From: Prevotella sp. khp7
GTDB lineage: Bacteria > Bacteroidota > Bacteroidia > Bacteroidales > Bacteroidaceae
Direction of reading: 5' to 3'
Assembly: GCF_900109055.1 (NCBI RefSeq)
Contig: NZ_FOIV01000004.1
Location: 310,001-374,000, forward strand
Length of the DNA: 64,000 bases
Program-made: the position numbers and the translations under genes
Part shown: piece after piece, positions 17,708-26,275 of the stretch
Layout: each line of letters starts with the position of its first letter
How positions within the stretch are numbered: the first letter of the stretch is position 1
The notes under the pieces: model-generated
What the model was told of the DNA's origin: nothing
The model's database searches: none
The model's input: the letters and a program-made list of their open reading frames with translations, nothing else

Positions 17708-19000
17708 ATGAACAACCTCAGAATTACTATTTTCTGTATGGTGGCGGGACTCTACCTCGGCGTCCATGCCCAGACATCCATGACAGAACTGCGTGCTCAT
17801 CTGGATCTGGCCACAGGAAATTATTGTAATTACCCCACCCCCTCAGGACATATCACCCCGGCTCCTGCTGGCTATGAGCCCTTTTATGTGACTCACTATG
17901 GCCGCCACGGAGCCCGCTATATGACAGGCGACAAAGAGTATAAATACACTATCGGCAGAATGGACACAGCACAGACTCTTGGTCTGTTGACAGCTTACGG
18001 CAAGGAAGTGCTGCAGCGCCTGAATATTGCCGCTGCCAATGCTCACCATAGGGCTGGCGACCTGACCCAGCTCGGCGCACGCCAGCATCGCGCCATCGCC
18101 CATCGTCTGATGGTGAACTATCCGTCGTTAATGTCGCAACCACTCCATGTTAAGGCCAACTCTTCTACAGTCAGGCGCTGCATGCTCAGTATGGCAAACT
18201 TCTGTCAGGAGATGTTAATCATGAACCCCAATCTTGACATCACGATGGATGCCAGTGAACACGACATGTACTACATGATTGCCAACGACAGCATTGTCAT
18301 TCCCAAATCGGAGAAGGACGATGAATTGTATGAAAAGCTCGACAGCTTCCGTCATAAGATGCTCAACGGCCGTCATCAGTTTGAACTGCTGTTCACTAAC
18401 CCAGAAGCTGCCGGAAAGTTCATTGACAACTATAAGTTTACCGACGCACTGTGGAACATTGCCGCCGACATGTATTGTCTGCCAGAACTCAACCTGTCGT
18501 TCAACGACTTGTTTACCGACGATGAGTTCATCGACGGCTTCCGCTCATATAATGCCAGTTGGTGTCTATGGGAGGGACTGATGCCTGGAGCACAGCCCAA
18601 TCAGTACGCTCACTTCCCGCTTCTGGTCAACTTCCTTGACGAAGCAGACCTTATGATTCGCTCAGGGAAGAGTGGTGTACGACTGCGTTTTGGCCACGAT
18701 AGTACCGTATTGCCCTTTGCCTATATCCTCGGGCTGAAAGAAGCTATGCAGGGAACAGACGATATGGAAAACCTGCATAACCATTTCGCTTTATACCGTC
18801 TGATTCCAATGGCCGCAAACATTCAACTCATCTTCTTCCGCAAACAAGGCTCTGATGATATTCTTGTCAAGTTCCTGATGAACGAAAACGAGACCTCTAT
18901 TCCCATTCAGACTGACAGCTACCCGTTCTATCACTGGAAAGATGTGGAAAGCTACTACCGCAACATGCTGAAAGAAGCTAATATTACCTATAAGAAATAA
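17708..19000 (+). CDS. Histidine phosphatase superfamily clade-2 protein (MINPP/phytase-like), first of tandem pair
   Basis: A 430-aa secreted phosphatase with a signal peptide (1-22, ending GVHAQTS). The catalytic RHGxR motif is R66-H67-G68-A69-R70 within FYVTHYGRHGARYM, and the partner motif FGHDSTVLPF supplies the second active-site His and Asp (HD in place of the phytase HAE). This is the branch that includes Bacteroides multiple inositol polyphosphate phosphatase and secreted acid phosphatases. A predicted periplasmic or surface phosphomonoesterase acting on a phosphorylated sugar or inositol substrate is reasonable. It is about 50% identical by eye over many blocks to the next gene, so this is a tandem duplication. 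Only 29 bp separate it from the GH18 gene. Confidence 0.9.
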   Translation: MNNLRITIFCMVAGLYLGVHAQTSMTELRAHLDLATGNYCNYPTPSGHITPAPAGYEPFYVTHYGRHGARYMTGDKEYKYTIGRMDTAQTLGLLTAYGKEVLQRLNIAAANAHHRAGDLTQLGARQHRAIAHRLMVNYPSLMSQPLHVKANSSTVRRCMLSMANFCQEMLIMNPNLDITMDASEHDMYYMIANDSIVIPKSEKDDELYEKLDSFRHKMLNGRHQFELLFTNPEAAGKFIDNYKFTDALWNIAADMYCLPELNLSFNDLFTDDEFIDGFRSYNASWCLWEGLMPGAQPNQYAHFPLLVNFLDEADLMIRSGKSGVRLRFGHDSTVLPFAYILGLKEAMQGTDDMENLHNHFALYRLIPMAANIQLIFFRKQGSDDILVKFLMNENETSIPIQTDSYPFYHWKDVESYYRNMLKEANITYKK

Positions 19001-19012
19001 AGCATCAACCTT

Positions 19013-20284
19013 ATGAACCATCGTATCATTCCCCTGTTTATATCTCTGGCAATGACCGTTGCGGCAACGGCCCAGACATCAAAGGAAGAAATCTATAAAG
19101 ACATCTATCGCACAGGCTCAAACTACTTTGCCTATCCCAAGCCGAAGACCCAGAAGCTGACAATGGCTCCCAAAGGCTACGAGCCCTTCTATATCAGCCA
19201 CTACGGGCGACACGGCTCGCGCTACATGTCGAATAACGACTACTATGTTACGGCCATCAACAAACTTGACAGCGCCCGCCAGTTTGGCATTCTCTCAGCG
19301 AGAGGTGAAGATGTACTTACCAAACTACAGATTGGATATGCCGACGCATGGAACCGCGATGGCGACCTCTCAAAGCTTGGTGCACGGCAGCACCGCGAGA
19401 TAGCTCATCGCATGTATGAGCGTTTCCACGAGTTGCTGTCTCAGCCTCTGCAAATCGATGCGAAATCATCAACATCACGTCGTTGTATGCTGAGTATGTT
19501 CAACTTCTGTCAGGAATTACAGATCATGAACCCCAACTTGGAGATTGCTATGGACGCCAGTAAACGCGACATGAAGTACGTCGTTGAGGATCTCAGCATC
19601 AAACCTAAAGCGACAGCGCAGAGTGAGACCTACGAGCAGCAGCGTTCTGCCATTTTCGAACGAGCCCACAACTCCGACCGTCTGATGGCATCGTTGTTCA
19701 CCGACGTACCTCGTGCAAGCCTGTTCGTCGACGGCAGGATGCTGATGGAAGCTCTTTACAATGTGGCAGAAGATCTGCAGAACGTGCCCGAGCTGAACAT
19801 CTCGCTGATAGATATCTTCACCAAGGACGAGCTGTTTAATATGTGGACTGGCTATAATGCCGGCTGGCTATTATCAGCAGGTCTCATTCCCGGCTCTACT
19901 CCCAACTATCTGCAACAAAAAGAAGTGCTCGACAGCATCGTCAGCACGGCCGACCATGTGATCCAAGCCGGCAAGCCTTGCATAACACTCCGGTTCAGTC
20001 ACGACAGTTCTGTTCTGCCATTAAGCTTCTTGCTTGGTTTAAAGGAGGCTATGGGAGGTACGTCTGATATAGAGAATCTGTACAAGCATATCTCTATTGA
20101 TAAAATTATCCCAATGGCAGCCAATATCCAGTTAATCTTCTACCGTAAAAAGGGCTCCGATGACATTCTTGTCAAGTTCCTACTCAACGAGAACGAGACT
20201 TCTGTTCCTGCCCTTAAGACAAACTGTGCCCCCTATTATCACTGGTCTGATGTCAAAGAATACCTAATCACGAAGCATGAATAA
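19013..20284 (+). CDS. Histidine phosphatase superfamily clade-2 protein (MINPP/phytase-like), second of tandem pair
   Basis: A 423-aa paralogue of the preceding gene starting 12 bp after it. The signal peptide (1-21, ending AATAQTS) is followed by YISHYGRHGSRYM with R66-H67-x2-R70 at exactly the same residue numbers as its neighbour, and by FSHDSSVLPLSFLLG for the second half of the active site. The conserved blocks LGARQHREIAHRM, RRCMLSMFNFCQEL-QIMNPNLEIAMDAS and ANIQLIFYRKKGSDDILVKFLLNENETS align with the first copy; the middle section (about 190-240) diverges. Divergent middle segments suggest different substrate preference after duplication. Its stop overlaps the start of the second GH18 gene by 8 bp. 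Confidence 0.9.
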   Translation: MNHRIIPLFISLAMTVAATAQTSKEEIYKDIYRTGSNYFAYPKPKTQKLTMAPKGYEPFYISHYGRHGSRYMSNNDYYVTAINKLDSARQFGILSARGEDVLTKLQIGYADAWNRDGDLSKLGARQHREIAHRMYERFHELLSQPLQIDAKSSTSRRCMLSMFNFCQELQIMNPNLEIAMDASKRDMKYVVEDLSIKPKATAQSETYEQQRSAIFERAHNSDRLMASLFTDVPRASLFVDGRMLMEALYNVAEDLQNVPELNISLIDIFTKDELFNMWTGYNAGWLLSAGLIPGSTPNYLQQKEVLDSIVSTADHVIQAGKPCITLRFSHDSSVLPLSFLLGLKEAMGGTSDIENLYKHISIDKIIPMAANIQLIFYRKKGSDDILVKFLLNENETSVPALKTNCAPYYHWSDVKEYLITKHE

Positions 20285-21281
20285 GATATTCTTATTGGCA
20301 GCATTACTCATAACCACCATTCAGACAGATGGGCAGAACGTACCAAAGATTGAGCAGAGCACAGCCGACAGTCTCAATTTCTCTGGTGAAAAGGTCGTTA
20401 CCGCTTATGTGACCTCCTGGTCCGAAACGATTCCAGACCCTATGGAAATGACTCACATCAATTATGCCTTTGGTCATGTAAGCCCATCTTTTGATGGTGT
20501 CGTTATAGACAATGTCAATCGTCTCAAGCAGATCGTTGCCCTTAAGAAGCAGAACCCGAAGTTGAAAGTCGTGCTTTCCGTAGGGGGATGGAGGAGTGGT
20601 CGTTTTAGTGAGATGGCTTCTTCGTCAGTCTGCCGTAAACGTTTTGCCGACTCCTGCTGTCAGATAGTAAAGGAACTTGGTCTTGACGGTATAGACATTG
20701 ACTGGGAATATCCCACCCAATCTACAGCCCAGATATCATCATCGCCAGATGACACAAAGAATTTCACGCTTCTCATGCACGATCTTCGCTCTGCTTTGGG
20801 GGAACAGCACATTCTTTCGTGTGCTACTATTGCCAGCGCGGAATATATCGACTTTAAGGAATGTATTCAATACCTGGACATGGTCAATGTGATGTCATAT
20901 GACATGGGCGACCCTCCTTATCATCACTCTGCCCTATACCCATCAGAGATTACAGACTGGATGACGACCTCACAAGCCGTTGAAGCCCATCTCTCATCAG
21001 GAGTTCCCCGGGAGAAGTTAGTCATGGGTATTCCTTTATATGGACGAGGCGTAACAGAGAACGACGGAAGCATGACGGAATGCTGGCATTCGAAATCAGA
21101 GGTTCCCTATTGGGCTGACAAGGACGGGCAACTTGTCTATGGATATGAGAACGAGCGATCCGTCAGCATCAAATGTCAGTACGTTATAGACCACAACCTT
21201 AAAGGATGTATGTACTGGGAATATGGCGGCAAGGAGCAAGAACCTCTTCGTCATCGCATCCGCACTCTCTTATTAAACTAA
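20277..21281 (+). CDS. GH18 glycoside hydrolase, secreted (chitinase-like)
   Basis: A 334-aa GH18 enzyme with a cleavable signal peptide (1-20, ending TIQTDGQN) and no lipobox, so it is probably periplasmic, unlike the lipoprotein GH18 upstream. It carries VVLSVGGWRSG, the catalytic DGIDIDWE with Glu144, VNVMSYDMGDPPYH and the C-terminal GCMYWEYGGKE strand. The DMG-PPYH block is shared with the first GH18 and suggests recent common ancestry or the same substrate. A surface enzyme plus a periplasmic one around a SusC/SusD pair is the usual arrangement for stepwise glycan breakdown. The gene overlaps the phosphatase gene by 8 bp and ends the operon. Confidence 0.9.
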   Translation: MNKIFLLAALLITTIQTDGQNVPKIEQSTADSLNFSGEKVVTAYVTSWSETIPDPMEMTHINYAFGHVSPSFDGVVIDNVNRLKQIVALKKQNPKLKVVLSVGGWRSGRFSEMASSSVCRKRFADSCCQIVKELGLDGIDIDWEYPTQSTAQISSSPDDTKNFTLLMHDLRSALGEQHILSCATIASAEYIDFKECIQYLDMVNVMSYDMGDPPYHHSALYPSEITDWMTTSQAVEAHLSSGVPREKLVMGIPLYGRGVTENDGSMTECWHSKSEVPYWADKDGQLVYGYENERSVSIKCQYVIDHNLKGCMYWEYGGKEQEPLRHRIRTLLLN

Positions 21282-21332
21282 ACAGAAAAGACATCACTGT
21301 TTGGATATGTGTTTATTTTTTCCGTCTAAAAG

Positions 21333-21364
21333 TTTGGCAGATTACGTGAATCTTCGTATCTTTG
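21333..21364 (+). promoter_or_regulatory. Promoter of the 44-codon small gene
   Basis: TTTG (21333-21336), a 20-bp spacer and TATCTTTG (21357-21364) are a full consensus promoter placed 54 bp before the small gene's ATG. Confidence 0.75.
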
Positions 21365-21418
21365 TAGCGTGATTCTGATGAATCGCAATATTACTTTAAT
21401 CTTCATTAAAATCAGACG

Positions 21419-21553
21419 ATGGAAAAGATATCAGGACACAGCTCTCGTCGAGCCAGAATTGAGACCCAGTATGTAAAGCCCTCCATGCGGGTAGTAGACA
21501 TGCAATTAACGCAGTTCATCTGTATAAGCGGTCAGTGGGGTCTTATCGATTAA
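21419..21553 (+). CDS. Small protein of 44 aa with YxxPxMxVVxM-type motif
   Basis: A short open frame starting MEKISGHSSRRARIE and continuing YVKPSMRVVDMQLTQFI, then CISGQWGLID. Many Prevotella and Bacteroides genomes hold uncharacterised peptides of 35-60 aa built around Y-x-x-P-x-(hydrophobic)-x-V-V followed by a hydrophobic stretch and a C/A-x-S-G; this one fits well. No function is known to me. Support for it being real is a full consensus promoter upstream and a strong terminator 50 bp downstream, with nothing else between them. It follows the glycan locus but has its own promoter. It could be a secreted or bacteriocin-like peptide; that is speculation. Confidence 0.65.
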   Translation: MEKISGHSSRRARIETQYVKPSMRVVDMQLTQFICISGQWGLID

Positions 21554-21603
21554 AAAGAAAAACCTGTCTAAAATTCAGAAAGACATCAAAGATACTGAAG
21601 TTA

Positions 21604-21634
21604 AAAAATCCCCGACGACTAATCGGGGATTTTT
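21604..21634. terminator. Bidirectional terminator between the small gene and the DUF4332 gene
   Basis: A 12-bp stem, AAAAATCCCCGA (21604-21615) and TCGGGGATTTTT (21623-21634), with a 7-nt loop. The flanking A and T tracts allow it to end transcription from both sides. Confidence 0.85.
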
Positions 21635-21638
21635 CTTA

Positions 21639-22046
21639 TTAATATGTCATTTTAGGCTCAAGCTCTTTGGCTTGGTCAATCATTTTCTGTACTTCGCTGA
21701 CGGCAGGCACACGATTGCAGATGTTCTTGGCATCGTTCACCTCAACAAGCTTCGGCTGCAGGTTCTCTGCCAGACGATGACGGAACTCCTTCACGGTGTC
21801 AACGCCAGCGGCTTCGAGCAGTTCGGCAAACTGCGGTCCTACGCCATTGATACGGAACAGGTCAGCATGGTTTGTCCACTTCAGAATCAGTTTCTCGCTG
21901 ATGCCAGTTGCCTCTGCCAGCTCCTTGCGCCCCTTGGGAGCAGCGCATTTCTCAAGCAGTTCGCTCACCTTGTTGATACCAGCTGCTACGAGTTTCTCAG
22001 CGTAAACGTCGCCTACACCTTCAATGTCGATAATCTTATAATCCAT
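21639..22046 (-). CDS. DUF4332 helix-hairpin-helix domain protein
   Basis: A 135-aa cytosolic protein with tandem helix-hairpin-helix-like repeats: DIEGVGDVYAEKLVAAGI (residues 7-24) and RINGVGPQFAELLEAAGVDTV (69-89). This is the DUF4332 pattern related to the HhH fold of DNA-binding and ribosomal S13-like proteins. No catalytic residue is evident. A DNA or RNA contact role is a guess from the fold. It is monocistronic, with a TATATTTG box at 22099-22092 on the minus strand. It diverges from rmuC, which also acts on DNA, though no functional link is shown. Confidence 0.85.
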   Translation of the reverse strand: MDYKIIDIEGVGDVYAEKLVAAGINKVSELLEKCAAPKGRKELAEATGISEKLILKWTNHADLFRINGVGPQFAELLEAAGVDTVKEFRHRLAENLQPKLVEVNDAKNICNRVPAVSEVQKMIDQAKELEPKMTY

Positions 22047-22091
22047 AATCTTTAAAGTTTTAAGTTAATGATAAATGGTTTTTGTACGGGG

Positions 22092-22149
22092 CAAATATAC
22101 AAAAAAACTCACAGATTAATCGGAATTACGAAGTTTTTTTTTAATTTTG
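22092..22149. promoter_or_regulatory. Divergent -7 boxes for DUF4332 gene and rmuC
   Basis: Minus-strand TATATTTG (22099-22092) and plus-strand TAATTTTG (22142-22149) flank a CACAGATTAATCGG tract resembling the arm of the GGCACGGATTA repeats. No -33 box is clear. Confidence 0.45.
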
Positions 22150-22165
22150 CAACAAAATTAACAGT

Positions 22166-23491
22166 ATGATGACAGCCTTATATATTATAATAGGTGTGGC
22201 GGTAGGCGCCGTGTTGCTCTACCTGCTCATGGACCGTAAGATGGACGCGCTCCGCATTGAGGGCGGCAAGAAAGACATAGAGCTCTCCATGAAGGGTGAG
22301 CAGTTGCAAGAGGCCACCAGTCGTCTGCACCATCTGGAAGCCGAGAACAAGGATCTTCACGCCAGGGCTGAGGCCCAGGGGCGTGAGCTGCAGCTGGTGC
22401 GCCAGCAGATTGAAGCAGAACGTGGAGAGCGCAAGGAGGAGAGTGAGAAGCGCGACGCCCAGTTTATGAACATGGCGCAGCAGGTGCTGGAGCGCAGTGC
22501 CTCGAAGCTGAAAGAGTCGAATACCGAGACGATGACAGGCATCACCCAGCCGCTGAAAGACGCCATTGCCAACATGCAGAAAGCCATCGACGAGAACAGC
22601 AAGGGCACCGTGGCACAGGCAGCTTCGTTCCGCGAGCAGATACGCCTGATGATGGAACAGACCCAGCAGCTTGGCGAGCGTGCCGAGAGCCTCACCAACG
22701 TGCTCCGCCGCGACAATAAGGTGAGTGGCAACATGGGCGAGATTATTCTTGGCGACCTGCTGTCGAGTCAGGGTCTTACCGAGGGCATTCACTATGAGGT
22801 GCAGACCCGTTTGCGCGACGAGATGGGCCGTCCCTTGAAGCACGACGAGACGGGCAAGGAGATGCAGCCCGACGTGATACTGCATTACCCTCAGGGCCAG
22901 GATGCCATTGTCGACTCAAAGGTGTCGCTCGTTGCCTATGAGAAGTATGTCAATGCCGAGACGCCAGAGGAGAAGGAGCGCTACCTGCAGGATCATATCA
23001 AGAGTGTGCGCAGCCATGTCAACGAGTTGGCGCGTAAAGACTATTCCAAGTATATCAAGAACGGGCGCGACGCAGTAGACTTCGTGATTATGTTCGTGCC
23101 CTTCGAGTCGTCGTTACAGTTGGCCCTCGCCAATGACCCTACCCTCTGGCGCGAGGCTTTCGAGAAAAAGGTCTTTGTCACAGGAGAGCAGAATCTGCTG
23201 GGCATCCTCCACATGATACACATTGCCTGGGTGCAGAACCAGCAGGCCGAGAACCAGCAGAAGGTGTTCGGACTGGCCGAGCAACTGCTCGACCGTCTGG
23301 GCGACTTCGTACATCGCTACAATGAGCTGGGCGAGAAAATCCACAAGGTGCAGGAGGCTTACGACAGTGCAAACAACAAGCTCATCACGGGTCGCCAGAG
23401 TGTGGCTCAGAAAGGCCGCGAGCTTGTTGACCTCGGTGCCAAGGAGAATGCCAACCGCAAGATTCCCATGCCCGAAATCGGACTAGAGTAG
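22166..23491 (+). CDS. rmuC: DNA recombination protein RmuC family
   Basis: A 441-aa protein with an N-terminal transmembrane anchor (ALYIIIGVAVGAVLLYLLM), a long coiled coil (about 30-150, rich in Glu, Gln, Lys and Arg) and the C-terminal RmuC nuclease-like domain (about 185-400; NMGEIILGDLLSSQGL, QPDVILHYPQGQDAIVDSKVSL, FVIMFVPFESSLQLA, IHIAWVQNQQAENQQKV). RmuC limits inversions at short inverted repeats in E. coli and has the restriction-endonuclease-like D-x-K signature (DSKVS). GC content and codon choice are higher than in the AT-rich flanks. It is followed 9 bp later by the phosphopantetheinyl transferase gene. Confidence 0.95.
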   Translation: MMTALYIIIGVAVGAVLLYLLMDRKMDALRIEGGKKDIELSMKGEQLQEATSRLHHLEAENKDLHARAEAQGRELQLVRQQIEAERGERKEESEKRDAQFMNMAQQVLERSASKLKESNTETMTGITQPLKDAIANMQKAIDENSKGTVAQAASFREQIRLMMEQTQQLGERAESLTNVLRRDNKVSGNMGEIILGDLLSSQGLTEGIHYEVQTRLRDEMGRPLKHDETGKEMQPDVILHYPQGQDAIVDSKVSLVAYEKYVNAETPEEKERYLQDHIKSVRSHVNELARKDYSKYIKNGRDAVDFVIMFVPFESSLQLALANDPTLWREAFEKKVFVTGEQNLLGILHMIHIAWVQNQQAENQQKVFGLAEQLLDRLGDFVHRYNELGEKIHKVQEAYDSANNKLITGRQSVAQKGRELVDLGAKENANRKIPMPEIGLE

Positions 23492-23500
23492 AGATATAAA

Positions 23501-24061
23501 ATGAAGATCTTAGTCAGCGAAGATATTTGGAGTTTTAATCTCGAGACGGCTTTGAGGGAAATCTCTGAGCAGCGACGGGAACAGGCCCTGAAGTTCAAAT
23601 ACGAACAAGGGCAGAGGCTCTGCGTGCTCGCCTACCAGCTGCTGAAACAGGCACTGAAAGAGGAATACGGCATCACGGAGAATCCCATCTTCGAATATAA
23701 TGAACATGGCAAGCCATCCATCGTGGGTCATCCTGAGATATTCTTCAACCTGAGCCACTGCAAAGAGGCGGCAGTCTGTGCTATCAGTGATCAGCCCGTC
23801 GGCATCGACGTGGAGAGCATCCGCGAGTTCAAGGAGTCGCTGATGCGCTATACCATGAACGATGACGAGACTGAACAGATTACACAGTCGGCGCAGCCCG
23901 ATGCCTCCTTCATCAGCCTCTGGACCATGAAGGAAGCCACGCTAAAGCTTCTGGGCACAGGCATCAGCAGTGACCTCAAGACCGTCATCGACCCCACTAA
24001 ATATAAATATACCACCATCAACCGACAGCGGTATATCTATACTATATCCGAGTTCTTATAA
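23501..24061 (+). CDS. 4'-phosphopantetheinyl transferase superfamily protein
   Basis: A 186-aa Sfp-related enzyme that transfers phosphopantetheine from CoA to a carrier-protein Ser. Diagnostic motifs are FFNLSHCKEAAVCAIS, G101-I-D103-V-E105 (metal-binding Asp and Glu) and LWTMKEATLKLLG with the catalytic W-x-x-K-E. Length is short but in the range of Bacteroidetes members. It could serve fatty-acid ACP or a secondary pathway; no synthase genes are nearby. It ends at 24061 and the convergent HerA-like gene ends at 24062, so the two stops abut with no spacer. Confidence 0.9.
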   Translation: MKILVSEDIWSFNLETALREISEQRREQALKFKYEQGQRLCVLAYQLLKQALKEEYGITENPIFEYNEHGKPSIVGHPEIFFNLSHCKEAAVCAISDQPVGIDVESIREFKESLMRYTMNDDETEQITQSAQPDASFISLWTMKEATLKLLGTGISSDLKTVIDPTKYKYTTINRQRYIYTISEFL

Positions 24062-25645
24062 TCACTTCACCAGATTCCCGAGGATATCACGGGTCAGCTC
24101 CTTGGTGATGGTACGTGTGGCAGCACTCGTGGCATTCTTCACCACACGACCCTTGGCCGATGTCCTCGACTTCGTCTTCTTACCCGTCACCTTGTCGCTC
24201 ACATACGTGCCAAGGATAGTGGCCAGCGTCGAGGTGATAGCTGTCAGCACGGCCTTCCACACCTTACTCATCATGCCTGCCTTCTTTTTCTCGGCCTTTG
24301 CTTCTGCAGGCTTCGGAATATCTATCTCAGCCGCCTGCTGCTCGGCTTCTGCCAACTGGCGGTCGGCCTCGGCCACGAGCACCTCAAAGGCACTCTCACG
24401 ATCCACCGGTGTATCGTATTTACCATAGATGCGGCTCTGCTTGATGATGTCAAGGCGCTGCCCCTCGGTTACGGCACCGATCTGCGACAGCGGGAACAGA
24501 ATCTTTGCACGCTCAACGATGCTGGGGGCACCCTTCTCGTCGAGGAAGCTCACCAGCGCCTCACCCGTCTCGAGGTTCATAATAGCCTCGTCGGTCTTGA
24601 ACTCCGGATTGGCACGGAAGGTGTCGGCGGCGGTCTTCACGGCCTTCTGGTCTTTCGGCGTATAGGCACGCAGAGCATGCTGCACACGGTTGCCCAACTG
24701 TCCGAGTATATTCTCAGGAATGTCCGTCGGACTCTGGGTGATGAAATAGATGCCCACACCCTTCGAACGAATCAGTCGTATCACCTGCTCTATCTTGTCA
24801 AGCAACGCCTTCGAGGTGCCATCGAACAGCATGTGCGCCTCGTCGAAGAAGAACACCAGCTTGGGCAGCTCCATATCGCCCACCTCGGGCAGCGTTGAAT
24901 AGAGCTCGGAGAGCAGCCACAGCAGGAACGTTGAGTAGAGCTTGGGCTGCATCATCAGCTTGTCGGCAGCCAGCACGCTCATCACGCCCTTACCCCCTTC
25001 GGTCTGCATCAGATCGTAGATGTCGAACGAGGGCTCGCCGAAGAACTTATCGGCCCCCTGACTCTCCAACTGCAACAGAGCGCGCTGGATAGCGCCTACC
25101 GTGGCAGTCGAGATATTGCCATACTTCGTAGTGTACTCCTTGGCATGCTGCGATACCCAGTCGAGCATCGAGCGAAGGTCCTTCAGGTCAATGAGCAGCA
25201 GACCGCGCTCGTCGGCTATGCGGAACACGATGTTCAGCACTCCGTCCTGCGTCTCGTTCAGCTGCATCAGTCTCGACAGCAGCTGAGGCCCCATCTGCGA
25301 GATGGTGGCACGCATGGGATGTCCCTGCTCACCGAATACATCAAAGAATCTTACGGGACAACTCTGGAACTCAGGATTCTCAATCTGGAACTCGGGCAGG
25401 CGCTTCTCTATGAATCCACTCAACTTGCCCACCTGTGAGATACCGCTCAGGTCGCCCTTCATGTCGGCCATGAAACAGGGTACACCTGCCTGACAGAAGG
25501 TTTCAGCCATCACCTGCAGGGTAACGGTCTTTCCTGTACCTGTGGCTCCCGCAATGAGTCCATGACGGTTTGCCATCTTACCTGTAATGCTGAGCGCGCC
25601 GTTGGCGCAGTGGGCTATATAGAGCCCTCTTTCCTTGTCGTACAT
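24062..25645 (-). CDS. HerA-like ATPase/DUF853 family protein (YjgR-like)
   Basis: A 527-aa P-loop ATPase of the FtsK-HerA superfamily. Walker A is GATGTGKT (33-40), Walker B is [12 protein letters not shown], and a downstream conserved [32 protein letters not shown] block carries sensor/arginine-finger-like residues. This matches the YjgR/DUF853 family of unknown physiological role; NurA, the usual HerA partner, is absent here. The C-terminal 110 residues are Ala/Glu/Lys-rich with a short hydrophobic stretch ([22 protein letters not shown]), a typical tail of this family. It has its own TATCTTTG box (25679-25672, minus strand). Confidence 0.92.
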   Translation of the reverse strand: MYDKERGLYIAHCANGALSITGKMANRHGLIAGATGTGKTVTLQVMAETFCQAGVPCFMADMKGDLSGISQVGKLSGFIEKRLPEFQIENPEFQSCPVRFFDVFGEQGHPMRATISQMGPQLLSRLMQLNETQDGVLNIVFRIADERGLLLIDLKDLRSMLDWVSQHAKEYTTKYGNISTATVGAIQRALLQLESQGADKFFGEPSFDIYDLMQTEGGKGVMSVLAADKLMMQPKLYSTFLLWLLSELYSTLPEVGDMELPKLVFFFDEAHMLFDGTSKALLDKIEQVIRLIRSKGVGIYFITQSPTDIPENILGQLGNRVQHALRAYTPKDQKAVKTAADTFRANPEFKTDEAIMNLETGEALVSFLDEKGAPSIVERAKILFPLSQIGAVTEGQRLDIIKQSRIYGKYDTPVDRESAFEVLVAEADRQLAEAEQQAAEIDIPKPAEAKAEKKKAGMMSKVWKAVLTAITSTLATILGTYVSDKVTGKKTKSRTSAKGRVVKNATSAATRTITKELTRDILGNLVK

Positions 25646-25671
25646 AAGATTTATAGCTTTAAAATTTTTGG

Positions 25672-25710
25672 CAAAGATAATAAATTATTCTCAGATTATT
25701 CGTACCTTTG
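25672..25710. promoter_or_regulatory. Divergent -7 boxes for the HerA-like and TlpA-like genes
   Basis: TATCTTTG on the minus strand (25679-25672) and TACCTTTG on the plus strand (25703-25710) are only 23 bp apart, so the two promoters overlap back to back and polymerase occupancy at one may affect the other. Confidence 0.55.
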
Positions 25711-25728
25711 CCAAAAATTTGTTGAAAT

Positions 25729-26259
25729 ATGAAGTTTTTTAGAACCATAGCCCTCTGTCTCCTGATGGGAGCAGCGATAGGAGTAAGCGCTCAGACTGAG
25801 GCCGGCGACGACCTCGACAGTAAGTATGCAACCGAACTGATCAAGCCGGGAACCGTGGCTCCCGACTTCAACATGGTGACCCCGAGCGGCGAGAAGTTCC
25901 AGTTCTCGGCTTTTGCCAAGGGCAAGACCGTGGTGCTCGACTTCTGGGCATCGTGGTGCCCCGACTGCCGTAAGGACGCCCCCGAGGTGGTGCGCCTCTA
26001 TCAGACCTATCATCAGAAGGGCGTAGCCTTCCTCGGCATCTCGATGGATACCGACGTAGAGGCCTGGAAGAACGCCATCGGGAAGTTCGGCATCGAATAC
26101 CCGCAGGTCAGCGAACTCAAGAAGTTCAAGGAGACCGATATTGCCAAGGCCTACGGTGTGAAATGGATCCCTTCGATGGTGGTCATCGCCCCCGACGGCA
26201 AGGTGGTTCTCTCCACTGTCGACCTCACGAAGCTCGAACGGTATCTGAAGGAACTCTGA
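25729..26259 (+). CDS. TlpA/ResA-like periplasmic thioredoxin-fold protein
   Basis: A 176-aa exported redox protein. The signal peptide (1-22, ending GVSAQT) leads into a thioredoxin fold with the active site FWASWCPDCRK (Cys77-Pro-Asp-Cys80), GISMDTDVEAWKNAI and the cis-Pro region WIPSMVVIAPDG. CPDC is a variant of the TlpA/AhpC-TSA family motif and suggests thiol reduction in the periplasm. The partner is unknown. It is monocistronic; codon use is strongly biased toward C/G-ending codons, which suggests good expression. Confidence 0.93.
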   Translation: MKFFRTIALCLLMGAAIGVSAQTEAGDDLDSKYATELIKPGTVAPDFNMVTPSGEKFQFSAFAKGKTVVLDFWASWCPDCRKDAPEVVRLYQTYHQKGVAFLGISMDTDVEAWKNAIGKFGIEYPQVSELKKFKETDIAKAYGVKWIPSMVVIAPDGKVVLSTVDLTKLERYLKEL

Positions 26260-26275
26260 TACCCGATTCCCCCTT

